A stretch of 5,674 bases of DNA from an uncultured Clostridia bacterium. Lineage in GTDB: Bacteria; Bacillota; Clostridia; Oscillospirales; Ruminococcaceae. Under the pieces are notes generated by a model. It was given only the letters and a program-made list of their open reading frames with translations. It had not been told where the DNA came from and searched no databases. A program made the position numbers and the translations under genes. The DNA lies in the NCBI GenBank assembly GCA_937871145.1, contig CALMXN010000018.1:1-5674 (forward strand). The letters run 5' to 3'. Shown piece by piece: positions 1 through 5,674 of this stretch. The number at the start of each line of letters is the position of its first letter. Positions within the stretch are counted from its first letter, which is position 1.

Positions 1-1
1 T

Positions 2-853
2 CTAGAGAATAGAAAAGGCAAGGCTGGTGTTATCACGGTCGACGGCGATAACCAGCACAGACCTGATGATATTTATCATTGTAGTGATGAAATGCTTGCA
101 AATCCTCATACAATAGTATTAGGCTCAAGGGATTTTTCTCAGAATGATGTCCCTAAAAAGAGCAGATATGGGAACAGAATAACATCATTTGTTTTCAAGG
201 CTGCCGTTGGGTTGAAAATTACCGATACACAGACCGGTCTCCGGGCAATACCAACAGAATTTCTTGAGGATTTTCTGAAGGTCGACGGTGAAAGATTTGA
301 GTATGAAACAAATATGCTGCTTGAAATGAAAACTCAGTCAATATCATTTAAGGAAGTTAAAATATCTACAGTATACATAGAAGAGAATAAGACATCTCAT
401 TTTAATCCTGTAAAAGATTCTTTCAGGATCTATTCGCTCATTTTAAAATTTCTGTTTACTTCAATTTTTTCCTTTGTTGTTGATATTACGTTATTCTCTT
501 TATTATTTTGGTTGCTAAAAAATGATTATAATAAAACGCTAACGACTTTTATCGCAACATTTGGCGCAAGATTGGTTTCATCGTTTGTTAACTTCACTCT
601 GAATCACAAAAAAGTTTTTAAGTCAAATGAAGCTATGGGTAAGACTGTGGTAAGATACTATATTCTTTGTGCAATTCAGACTACTATATCTTTTGCAAGT
701 GTAAATTACATACTCAAAAAAATTCATATAAGGAACATTTATGTTACCTTAATTAAAATAATCGTTGATACTATACTTTATTTTATTAGTTTTCATGTTC
801 AGAGAGAATGGGTATTTAAAAAGCACAGCAAGACGGAGGGACAGCATGGGTAA
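2..853 (+). CDS. GT2 glycosyltransferase / GtrA fusion protein, 5'-truncated
   Basis: The frame is open from base 2, so the gene begins outside the window; 283 codons are visible and the ATG at 92 is internal. Residues 10-24 hold the GT2 (DPM1-like) metal/nucleotide-sugar signature, with DGDNQH at 14-19 and PDDI after it. Further GT2 landmarks are GSRDF (41-45), DTQTGLRAIP (75-84) and GERFEYE (96-102). From about residue 148 the chain turns hydrophobic with roughly four membrane segments, including NFTLNHKKVF and a terminal VQREWVF, both typical of GtrA. By family knowledge, GT2 enzymes of this type move a sugar from a nucleotide donor to polyprenyl phosphate, and GtrA domains are thought to help flip the lipid-linked sugar across the membrane. 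Sugar and acceptor cannot be read here. The missing N-terminus should carry the nucleotide-binding start of the GT-A fold. The stop overlaps the next gene by 8 bases, suggesting one operon. Confidence 0.92.
   Translation, partial: LENRKGKAGVITVDGDNQHRPDDIYHCSDEMLANPHTIVLGSRDFSQNDVPKKSRYGNRITSFVFKAAVGLKITDTQTGLRAIPTEFLEDFLKVDGERFEYETNMLLEMKTQSISFKEVKISTVYIEENKTSHFNPVKDSFRIYSLILKFLFTSIFSFVVDITLFSLLFWLLKNDYNKTLTTFIATFGARLVSSFVNFTLNHKKVFKSNEAMGKTVVRYYILCAIQTTISFASVNYILKKIHIRNIYVTLIKIIVDTILYFISFHVQREWVFKKHSKTEGQHG
835..840 (+). promoter_or_regulatory. Ribosome binding site that sets the phosphodiester glycosidase start
   Basis: GGAGGG lies 5 bases upstream of ATG 846. It decides the start: the longer frame can be read from ATG 765, but that lies deep inside the GtrA coding region and has no purine-rich site before it. 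Confidence 0.85.
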
Positions 854-2135
854 AGACATAGAAAATATCGGTTCCAAGAAGCAATTTGTCTTAAACATTT
901 CTGAAGAGGCATACGAATCTGATATGGCTGAAATTGACAGATTGCAGAGTCAAAGCGAGTTGATTTCTCCAACAATAAGTTCGGAAAGTCACACAAGTGT
1001 TTCAACACCTGTAAAAGAGAGTGAAGAAGACACTGATGTGACAGCACCGATAAAACAAACTCAGCGCAACAACCAAACCTTGACTTCTCAGAAAAAAGCT
1101 TCTGATTCAAAGAATGATACTGATACAATAAAGAAAAAGCTACTTGGCGTTAAGAAAATAGCTTTAAGATGCCTATTGTGCCTTTTTACTACTATCGCTG
1201 TTCTTGTTAGTGGAATACTTGGTGCTGTTACAATCATTAATTATGGACCATCATCTCATGCGAGAGATTTATTTGTTACTTCTGTAATGGAAACCAGTGC
1301 GGCAAAATTCCTTGCAACATGGTATTTCAGTGATGCTGAAATTAAGAAAATTCAGAATAACAATACCGTTAAGCCATCAGATGAACAAACCAACACTGAA
1401 CTTATCCAGGTTAACACCAAAACTAATCCTCAGTTCGATAAGAATAAGGTTGAGGTTGTAAAAATATCTGCAAAAAAATATAAGGGTATTATGCTCATTG
1501 TCAATGATCCATCAAAGGTCTTTGTCGGAACTATCCCTGAGTTTGATAAGGAAAAAAGCGGAATGACAGTAACACAGATGGTTAAGGAAAAAAACTGTAT
1601 TGCTGGTATCAATGCTGGTGGTTTTGATGATCCAGGCGGAGTTGGCAAGGGTGGAGTTCCTCTTGGAATAGTAATTACTGAAGGAAAATTAAAATACGGC
1701 GGATTGAATTCAACATATGATATGTGTGGATTTGATAAAGAGGGTAAGCTTAACGTTGGTAAAATGACAGGTAAGCAGGCTATGGATAAAGGCATCAGGG
1801 ACGCTGTATCGTTCGGCCCTACACTTATTGTCAATGGTAATCCTTCCGAAATATCCGGAACAGCTGGTGGATGGAATCCTCGTACAGCCATCGGACAGCG
1901 TGCTGACGGTTCAGTATTATTGCTTGTAATCGATGGCCGTCAGTCAGACAGTATCGGTGCTACATATGGGGATCTTATTCAGGAAATGCTGAAGTTTGAG
2001 GCAATAAATGCCTATAACCTCGACGGTGGAACATCTTCACATATGGTTTATAAAGACGAGATAATCACAAGCTGTTCTTCTTTGTATGGAACTCGAAAAA
2101 TGCCTACTGCTATACTTGTAAAGGGAGATAATTGA
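846..2135 (+). CDS. Membrane-anchored phosphodiester glycosidase family protein (NAGPA/DUF2233)
   Basis: 429 aa from ATG 846, chosen for its RBS. Residues 1-105 are polar, rich in Ser, Thr, Glu and Lys and look disordered. One membrane helix follows (about 107-133). Residues from about 195 form the catalytic domain, expected outside the cell (basic residues sit before the helix). Seen motifs are GINAGGF (254-260), a Gly-rich GGVGKGGVPLG stretch, SFGPTLIVNG, WNPRTAIG (343-350), VIDGR (361-365) and LDGGTSS (392-398). These match the NAGPA-type domain of the human 'uncovering enzyme' and bacterial proteins often labelled exopolysaccharide biosynthesis. The family cleaves sugar-phosphodiester bonds, for example GlcNAc-1-phosphate linkages. 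With the GT2-GtrA neighbour upstream, a role in trimming or remodelling a phosphate-linked surface glycan is plausible, but the substrate is unknown. It overlaps the upstream gene by 8 bases and the downstream gene by 1 base (TGATG). Family confidence is high, exact role low. Confidence 0.93.
   Translation: MGKDIENIGSKKQFVLNISEEAYESDMAEIDRLQSQSELISPTISSESHTSVSTPVKESEEDTDVTAPIKQTQRNNQTLTSQKKASDSKNDTDTIKKKLLGVKKIALRCLLCLFTTIAVLVSGILGAVTIINYGPSSHARDLFVTSVMETSAAKFLATWYFSDAEIKKIQNNNTVKPSDEQTNTELIQVNTKTNPQFDKNKVEVVKISAKKYKGIMLIVNDPSKVFVGTIPEFDKEKSGMTVTQMVKEKNCIAGINAGGFDDPGGVGKGGVPLGIVITEGKLKYGGLNSTYDMCGFDKEGKLNVGKMTGKQAMDKGIRDAVSFGPTLIVNGNPSEISGTAGGWNPRTAIGQRADGSVLLLVIDGRQSDSIGATYGDLIQEMLKFEAINAYNLDGGTSSHMVYKDEIITSCSSLYGTRKMPTAILVKGDN
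2121..2127 (+). promoter_or_regulatory. Ribosome binding site for the unknown membrane protein
   Basis: AAGGGAG sits 7 bases before ATG 2135, inside the 3' end of the glycosidase gene. It favours ATG 2135 over the in-frame TTG one codon earlier (2132), for which the spacing is shorter. Confidence 0.75.
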
Positions 2136-3238
2136 TGAAAATACGTAGTGGAGTTAGACAAAAGAAATCATCTTTCTTTAAAGCATATATTATTTTTTTC
2201 GGGACGCTGATTTTAGCTATCATTATTGGCTATATTATTTTGTGGAATGTATTGTCTTCTTATGAGAAAACAGTTCCGACAAATCTTTTAAAGCCTATTG
2301 TGAATGAAATCAACAAAAAGGACTTTAAGAGAATATTAGATAGTTCTGATTTAAGTATTAGTGAGTTTGAAACAGTTGAAGACTTTAAAGAAAACCTTAA
2401 TAAAAATGTCGGAAATGGAAAGATAACATTCTCACGTCAGGCTGTACCTGATGATGATATTTATTTATACAATATCAAATCAGATAAAAAAGACCTTATT
2501 TCTGTAACTATAACTAAAAATTCAAAAAAGAGTAAGTTTGGTATTGCAACATATAAGGTTGATAAGATAGCCGCAAGCAGTAAGCCTAACAACAAAGTTG
2601 TAATACAGGCTCCTTCAGATGCAAAGATTACCCTTAACGGCAAGCCTGTATCTGATAAGTATATTACAAAGAAGGACATTAAAATAGAGGCTCTTGAATT
2701 TGTTCCTGACGAAATTAAAAAGCCTTCAATGGTAAGATACGAAATCACTGGATTATTAAAAGAAGGAACAATAAAGGCTACTGGTGCAAATGGAAATGAG
2801 CTTATTGTAAATAAAGAAGATAAGCTATCAGAATATAATGTGGTTCCTAAAGGTTCAGATACTGAAGCTGCAAAGTATGATAAACTTATAAAAAATGTTG
2901 CTTTATCATTCGGTAAATACGTAACAAACGATGGAAAGTTTAACGAAGTGGGTAAATATATTTCATCGACAAGTCCAATATATAAGACTATTAAAGGTAT
3001 GGAAACCTACTGGTATACGCCTCACGATAAGTATGAATTCAAGAATATGAAGACAATGGACTTTATAAAGTATTCAGAGGATTGTTTCTCTTACAGAATT
3101 ACATTTGACCATTATATCTACAGAATTCAGGCTGGAGTAACCTCACATAAAAAATGTGACTATACTTTTGTATTTGCAAAAAAGGATAATAACTGGCTTG
3201 TATACGATATGACAATGAAAAGTGAAGATGCAGAATAA
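2135..3238 (+). CDS. Membrane-anchored protein of unknown function, NTF2-like/TcaA-like architecture
   Basis: 367 aa from ATG 2135. I do not recognise a named family. A basic N-terminus (KIRSGVRQKK) is followed by one membrane helix at about 14-37, so the rest is predicted outside the cell. Residues about 45-150 form a Lys-rich mixed region beginning with NLLKPIVNEINKKDF. Residues about 154-176 (IQAPSDAKITLNGKPVSD) look like a small beta domain of PEGA or TcaA type, where a loop presents 'NGK'. The C-terminal 125 residues end in NNWLVYDMTMKSED, the sort of ending seen in NTF2-like domains. There are no obvious catalytic residues and a single Cys pair (DCFSY, KKCDY) near the end. Its start overlaps the glycosidase stop by one base, so it is probably made together with it and may act as an envelope partner, scaffold or binding protein. 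The domain assignments are inference from pattern only. Confidence 0.85.
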   Translation: MKIRSGVRQKKSSFFKAYIIFFGTLILAIIIGYIILWNVLSSYEKTVPTNLLKPIVNEINKKDFKRILDSSDLSISEFETVEDFKENLNKNVGNGKITFSRQAVPDDDIYLYNIKSDKKDLISVTITKNSKKSKFGIATYKVDKIAASSKPNNKVVIQAPSDAKITLNGKPVSDKYITKKDIKIEALEFVPDEIKKPSMVRYEITGLLKEGTIKATGANGNELIVNKEDKLSEYNVVPKGSDTEAAKYDKLIKNVALSFGKYVTNDGKFNEVGKYISSTSPIYKTIKGMETYWYTPHDKYEFKNMKTMDFIKYSEDCFSYRITFDHYIYRIQAGVTSHKKCDYTFVFAKKDNNWLVYDMTMKSEDAE

Positions 3239-3240
3239 TT

Positions 3241-3275
3241 AAGAGGAAGGTTTAACCTTCCTCTTTTGTTTTTTT
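3241..3275 (+). terminator. Rho-independent terminator of the glycan operon
   Basis: A perfect 10-bp stem (AAGAGGAAGG paired with CCTTCCTCTT, 3241-3250 and 3256-3265) closes a TTTAA loop. It is followed by a T-rich run to 3275 broken by one G. It begins 2 bases after the TAA of the membrane protein gene. Confidence 0.93.
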
Positions 3276-3303
3276 AAGAATAATTATACCATTATAGGAT
3301 AAT
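3274..3303 (+). promoter_or_regulatory. Candidate sigma-A-type promoter for rubrerythrin-DUF1540
   Basis: TTAAGA (3274-3279, 4 of 6 to TTGACA) and GATAAT (3298-3303, 5 of 6 to TATAAT) are separated by 18 bases, 30 bases before the rubrerythrin ATG. A promoter is needed here because a strong terminator lies just upstream. The region is so AT-rich that other placements, such as TATTAT at 3303-3308, fit nearly as well. Confidence 0.35.
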
Positions 3304-3308
3304 ATTAT
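3283..3308. repeat. Short direct repeat and palindrome in the rubrerythrin leader
   Basis: Two adjacent 8-base units, ATTATACC (3283-3290) and ATTATAGG (3291-3298), differ at two bases. The perfect palindrome ATAATATTAT (3299-3308) follows directly and covers the candidate -10 box. This could be an operator for a redox or peroxide regulator, or simply AT-rich chance; no regulator box matches well. Confidence 0.3.
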
Positions 3309-3320
3309 TATTAATCAGAA

Positions 3321-3327
3321 AGGGGAG
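3321..3327 (+). promoter_or_regulatory. Ribosome binding site pointing to rubrerythrin ATG 3333
   Basis: AGGGGAG ends 5 bases before ATG 3333. It is strong evidence that translation is meant to begin there, before the in-frame TGA, and not at ATG 3444, which has no comparable site. Confidence 0.85.
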
Positions 3328-3332
3328 ATTTT

Positions 3333-3869
3333 ATGAAGTGAATTTGTTCTGTATGTGGTTATGTTCACGAAGGTGACACGCCGCCGGAAAAATGTCCTAT
3401 ATGTAGTGCACCATCAAATAAATTTAACTCATCAGATGATGTAATGCAATGGGCAGATGAGCATTTTATTGGCGTAGCAGCAGACGTTGGCAAGGATATA
3501 ATAGAGGATTTAAGAGCTAACTTTGTTGGCGAATGTACAGAGGTTGGAATGTATCTTGCAATGAGCAGACAAGCAGACAGAGAAGGCTATCCAGAAGTTG
3601 CAGAAGCATATAAGCGTATAGCTTATGAAGAGGCTGACCACGCTTCAAAGTTTGCTGAATTGCTTGGAGAAGTTGTAAAACCTTCAACAAAAGAAAACCT
3701 TAAGGCAAGAGTAGATGCAGAATATGGTGCCTGTGAGGGAAAGAAGAAGCTTGCAACTATTGCAAAACAGCAAAATCTTGATGCAATACACGATACAGTT
3801 CACGAGATGGCAAAGGATGAAGCCCGACACGGGTGCGCATTCAAAGGACTTCTCGACAGATATTTTTAA
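3333..3869 (+). CDS. Reverse rubrerythrin (N-terminal rubredoxin + diiron domain), interrupted by TGA at codon 3
   Basis: 178 codons from ATG 3333, about the usual length for clostridial reverse rubrerythrins. Codon 3 is TGA; the frame is otherwise open. Residues 4-31 form the rubredoxin-type FeS4 site (CSVCGY at 5-10, CPIC at 21-24). Residues 38-178 form the ferritin-like diiron domain with likely ligands E67 (in FVGECTE), E100 and H103 (EADH), E130 (DAEYGACE) and E163 and H166 (EARH). By family knowledge, reverse rubrerythrins reduce hydrogen peroxide with electrons from NADH via an oxidoreductase, protecting anaerobes against oxygen. The placed RBS and intact downstream codons suggest a very recent lesion, a sequence error, or readthrough with Trp. 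If translation began only at ATG 3444 (no RBS), a 141-aa diiron protein without its electron-entry domain would result. An 18-base gap to the DUF1540 gene suggests co-transcription. The family is certain; whether a full product is made is not. Confidence 0.88.
3339..3341 (+). other. In-frame TGA replacing the expected Trp codon 3 of rubrerythrin
   Basis: The reading is ATG AAG TGA ATT TGT. Relatives, as I recall them, typically start M-K-(K)-W-hydrophobic-C, so TGG to TGA is a one-base transition. The following base is A, a context that normally favours efficient termination. The other genes here encode Trp by TGG, and the glycosidase gene ends at a TGA overlapping the next ATG, so TGA is a stop in this genome. 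Confidence 0.9.
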
Positions 3870-3874
3870 AAATC

Positions 3875-3882
3875 AGGAGGTG
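3875..3882 (+). promoter_or_regulatory. Ribosome binding site for the DUF1540 gene
   Basis: AGGAGGTG, a full match to the anti-16S consensus, lies 5 bases before ATG 3888 in the 18-base gap after rubrerythrin. The gene can therefore be well translated independently of rubrerythrin translation. Confidence 0.9.
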
Positions 3883-3887
3883 TAATA

Positions 3888-4205
3888 ATGTCATATATAA
3901 GTTGTAGTGTTTCATCATGTGCAAATAATAAAAGTGGTACCTGTTATGCAGCGGGACTTAATATTGGTGGAAAGGGTGCAACATCAGAATGTGAAACCTG
4001 CTGCGGGAGTTTTCTGAACAGTTCTGCTTATAGTAATCTTGCTAATTTTACTTCAATGAGAGGTGAAGCAAATTATATTTTATGTTCAGCAAATACCTGC
4101 AATCATAATTCTGGTGGAGCATGCAGTCTAAGCAGCATTGAAGTTGGCTCAGCAACAAATGCAAATTATTATACAGAAACCGAATGCCTGAGTTTTGAGC
4201 AATAA
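3888..4205 (+). CDS. Small Cys-rich protein with two DUF1540 units
   Basis: 105 aa, no signal peptide or membrane segment, so probably cytoplasmic. It holds two copies of a Cys motif. Unit 1 has C6, C11, C19 and C39, with C39-G-S-F closing it. Unit 2 has C66, C71, C79 and C100, with C100-L-S-F closing it. Spacing is C-x4-C-x7-C-x19/20-C-x2-F in both, with Asn/His-rich residues after the second Cys (CANNKSGTC and CNHNSGGAC). This is the DUF1540 pattern found in many Clostridia and Bacilli; function is not established, and metal binding by the four cysteines per unit is an inference. Unit 1 has two extra cysteines, C35 and C38. It is the second gene of the rubrerythrin unit, which hints at a metal or redox link, and it ends at a hairpin terminator starting one base after its TAA. 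Confidence 0.9.
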   Translation: MSYISCSVSSCANNKSGTCYAAGLNIGGKGATSECETCCGSFLNSSAYSNLANFTSMRGEANYILCSANTCNHNSGGACSLSSIEVGSATNANYYTETECLSFEQ

Positions 4206-4234
4206 AAAAAGCTGACTATATAAGTCAGCTTTTT
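4206..4234. terminator. Bidirectional intrinsic terminator between convergent genes
   Basis: A perfect 12-bp stem (AAAAAGCTGACT, 4206-4217, with AGTCAGCTTTTT, 4223-4234) closes an ATATA loop. T runs follow on the + strand (4230-4242 with one G and one C), and A5 at 4206-4210 gives a U run for the - strand. It thus serves both the DUF1540 gene and the antiporter. The antiporter stop codon (4225-4227) lies inside the stem. Confidence 0.88.
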
Positions 4235-5674
4235 GCTTTTTTATCTTTTCTGTTTTCTATGAATTTAAAGAGAAGTAATGTAATAGAAAGCAAAATGATT
4301 GATACTGTGACAGTAATAATAGTGCTTGCAGTATATCCAGCGACAATATAACCGATAGCAGAACACCCAGCTACAACAAGTGCATATATCATCTGGCTTG
4401 ATACGTGGTCAATATGGTTACAGGATGCTCCCGTTGATGAAAGTATTGTAGTGTCTGAAATAGGTGAGCAATGATCGCCGAATACTGAACCTGATAATGT
4501 TGCCGCAATTGCTATTATAGTCAGATCTGGCGCAACGCTCTGACATAATGTAGCTACAATAGGGATAAGTATTCCAAATGTTCCCCACGAAGTTCCCATA
4601 CTGAATGAAAGGAAGCCTGCAACAATGAATACAATGAATGGAATAAGCTGAACAGGCATATTTGAGTTTGCAACAAGGTCACCTACATATATTCCTGTGT
4701 CGAGTAAATCACGGCATACACCACTTATTGTCCAGGCAAGTGTCAGTATGATATACACGCCTACCATTGATTTTACACCCGTTGTAATGCACGCCATAAA
4801 CTCTTTAAAAGAAATTATCTTTCTTGGCACAAATAAAATCATTGTCGCAATAAGCGTAATAAATCCACTGATTGCGAGAGATATTCCTGCTTCAGTGTCG
4901 CCGAAAGCCTGCGCTATTGACTTATTACCCTCAAAATATCCTCCGATATAAAGCATAGAGAAAATTGAAGTAATTATAAGTATTGTTATAGGGATTATTA
5001 AATCCAAAACTTTTCCTTTGTCAGAAATTTTAAGCTTTGATAACTCATCATCAGATTCAGATTCCTGAGAAACAGAAGAATTAAGGTTATCTGATTCCAT
5101 AGCGGCTTTTTCATATTTCCTCATTGGTCCGAAATCAAAATCAGTTATCGAAAGCACAATCACCATAACAATTGTAAGAATAGCATAAAGGTTTAAAGGG
5201 ATTGTCTGAATAAAAGCATTCATTCCGTCAAGACCGGTTCCGCTCATATATGATATAACAGATGCTGCCCATGATGACACAGGAGCAATAATACATATTG
5301 GTGCTGCTGTTGAGTCAATAATATAAGCAAGCTTTGCGTGAGATATTTTGTATTTATCAGTTACAGGCTTCATAACAGTGCCTATTGTAAGGCAGTTAAA
5401 GTAATCATCAATAAAAATAACTGTGCCTAATGCCGATGTAGCAAGCAATGCACTTCTTCGTGATTTAATTTTACTTGAAGCCCAATCACCATAAGCTTTT
5501 GACCCACCTGCTTTTGTAATAACCACGACCAGCGCACCAAGGAATGCAAGAAAAATCATTATAGCAGCATTTTCACCAAGCTTTTGTGACATAAGTTTTG
5601 TTGTTACTTCAAAGGTTTTGATAGAAACATCAAAAAAGCCATCTGCAATAAAAATTGAATAAATTAATGTACCT
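4225..5674 (-). CDS. NhaC-family Na+/H+ antiporter, N-terminus beyond the window
   Basis: The frame is open to the right edge; about 482 residues are visible. The ATG at 5592 is internal: the 27 codons before it encode a further hydrophobic stretch (GTLIYSIFIADGFFD) and this family has an extra N-terminal membrane segment, so the true start is off-window. Numbering from that Met: KAGGSKAYGDWA (27-38), FIDDYFNCLTIG (60-71), APICIIAPVSSWAA (97-110), SMGTSWGTFGILIP (331-344), and GDHCSPISDTT (372-382) followed by SCNHIDHV. These are hallmark NhaC (Na_H_antiporter) motifs. About ten membrane segments are visible. A polar acidic loop at about 163-190, rich in Ser, Glu and Asp, separates two halves. 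The family exchanges cytoplasmic Na+ for external protons; some relatives instead move amino acids or malate/lactate, so the substrate is not certain. It is convergent with the DUF1540 gene and shares its terminator. Confidence 0.92.
   Translation of the reverse strand, partial: GTLIYSIFIADGFFDVSIKTFEVTTKLMSQKLGENAAIMIFLAFLGALVVVITKAGGSKAYGDWASSKIKSRRSALLATSALGTVIFIDDYFNCLTIGTVMKPVTDKYKISHAKLAYIIDSTAAPICIIAPVSSWAASVISYMSGTGLDGMNAFIQTIPLNLYAILTIVMVIVLSITDFDFGPMRKYEKAAMESDNLNSSVSQESESDDELSKLKISDKGKVLDLIIPITILIITSIFSMLYIGGYFEGNKSIAQAFGDTEAGISLAISGFITLIATMILFVPRKIISFKEFMACITTGVKSMVGVYIILTLAWTISGVCRDLLDTGIYVGDLVANSNMPVQLIPFIVFIVAGFLSFSMGTSWGTFGILIPIVATLCQSVAPDLTIIAIAATLSGSVFGDHCSPISDTTILSSTGASCNHIDHVSSQMIYALVVAGCSAIGYIVAGYTASTIITVTVSIILLSITLLLFKFIENRKDKKAKS

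Noticed and set aside
1..6. TCTAGA (XbaI site) at the very first base, as a sign of a cloned fragment or vector junction
   Set aside because: The coding frame of the glycosyltransferase runs straight through it and the other end of the window has no matching site, so it could be chance.
765..845. A longer N-terminus for the phosphodiester glycosidase from ATG 765
   Set aside because: It would overlap the conserved GtrA end by 89 bases and has no RBS, while ATG 846 has GGAGGG at ideal spacing.
799..1128. Open frame on the - strand
   Set aside because: Shadow frame antisense to the GtrA end and the glycosidase tail, with no RBS and no recognisable domain. The same applies to the - strand frames at 1430-1891 and 2461-2748 and the + strand frame at 4697-4951.
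2133..2137. Genome-wide reading of TGA as Trp (code 4 or similar)
   Set aside because: The glycosidase ends at this TGA in a tight TGATG overlap right after a normal family C-terminus, and Trp elsewhere in the window is encoded by TGG.
3283..3308. A canonical PerR box
   Set aside because: The best alignments need a missing or shifted central base compared with the 7-1-7 consensus, so I call only generic AT-rich repeats.
3339..3379. Selenocysteine at the TGA with a SECIS element
   Set aside because: The only hairpin nearby is a 4-bp TCAC/GTGA stem (3365-3376) with a GAAG loop. It is too weak and lacks the expected GU in the loop, and the position is a Trp in relatives as I recall them.
1..5674. 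CRISPR array, tRNA/rRNA, transposase or phage signature
   Set aside because: No regularly spaced repeats, cloverleaf, inverted-repeat element ends or mobile-element proteins were seen; nearly all sequence is covered by ordinary genes.

Overview
The window looks like a piece of chromosome from a low-GC anaerobic Firmicute, probably a Clostridia member (Ruminococcaceae/Lachnospiraceae-like). The grounds are AT-rich coding sequence, strong AGGAGG-type ribosome binding sites, a rubredoxin-first ('reverse') rubrerythrin, a DUF1540 protein and a clostridial-type NhaC antiporter. The taxonomic call is inference from gene content, not from a marker gene. Gene density is high: the longest gap without a gene is about 95 bases.

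Region 1 (1-3238, + strand) is the end of a tightly packed envelope-glycan operon. It holds the 3' part of a GT2 glycosyltransferase fused to a GtrA membrane domain, a membrane-anchored phosphodiester glycosidase (NAGPA/DUF2233 family) and a membrane-anchored protein of unknown function. Neighbouring genes overlap by 8 bases and 1 base, so they are probably translationally coupled. A strong intrinsic terminator at 3241-3275 closes the unit. A plausible common theme is making and trimming a lipid-linked or surface glycan, but the substrate cannot be read from the sequence.

Region 2 (about 3274-4234, + strand) is a short two-gene unit: a reverse rubrerythrin (rubredoxin domain first, diiron domain second; NADH-peroxidase type) and, 18 bases later, a Cys-rich protein with two DUF1540 units. 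The rubrerythrin frame has a well-placed RBS and ATG at 3333, but codon 3 is TGA where relatives, as I recall them, usually have Trp (TGG). The rest of the frame, including all four rubredoxin cysteines and the diiron ligands, is intact. This is the most unusual thing in the window: a recent nonsense mutation, a sequence error, or readthrough. An automatic gene caller would probably start at ATG 3444 and lose the rubredoxin domain.

Region 3 (4225-5674, - strand) is a convergent NhaC-family Na+/H+ antiporter whose N-terminus lies beyond the right edge. One hairpin at 4206-4234, with A/T tracts on both sides, appears to terminate both converging units, and the antiporter stop codon lies inside it.

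I did not find a convincing new multi-gene system. The best leads are the rubrerythrin TGA, the rubrerythrin-DUF1540 pairing, and the unknown membrane protein coupled to the phosphodiester glycosidase.
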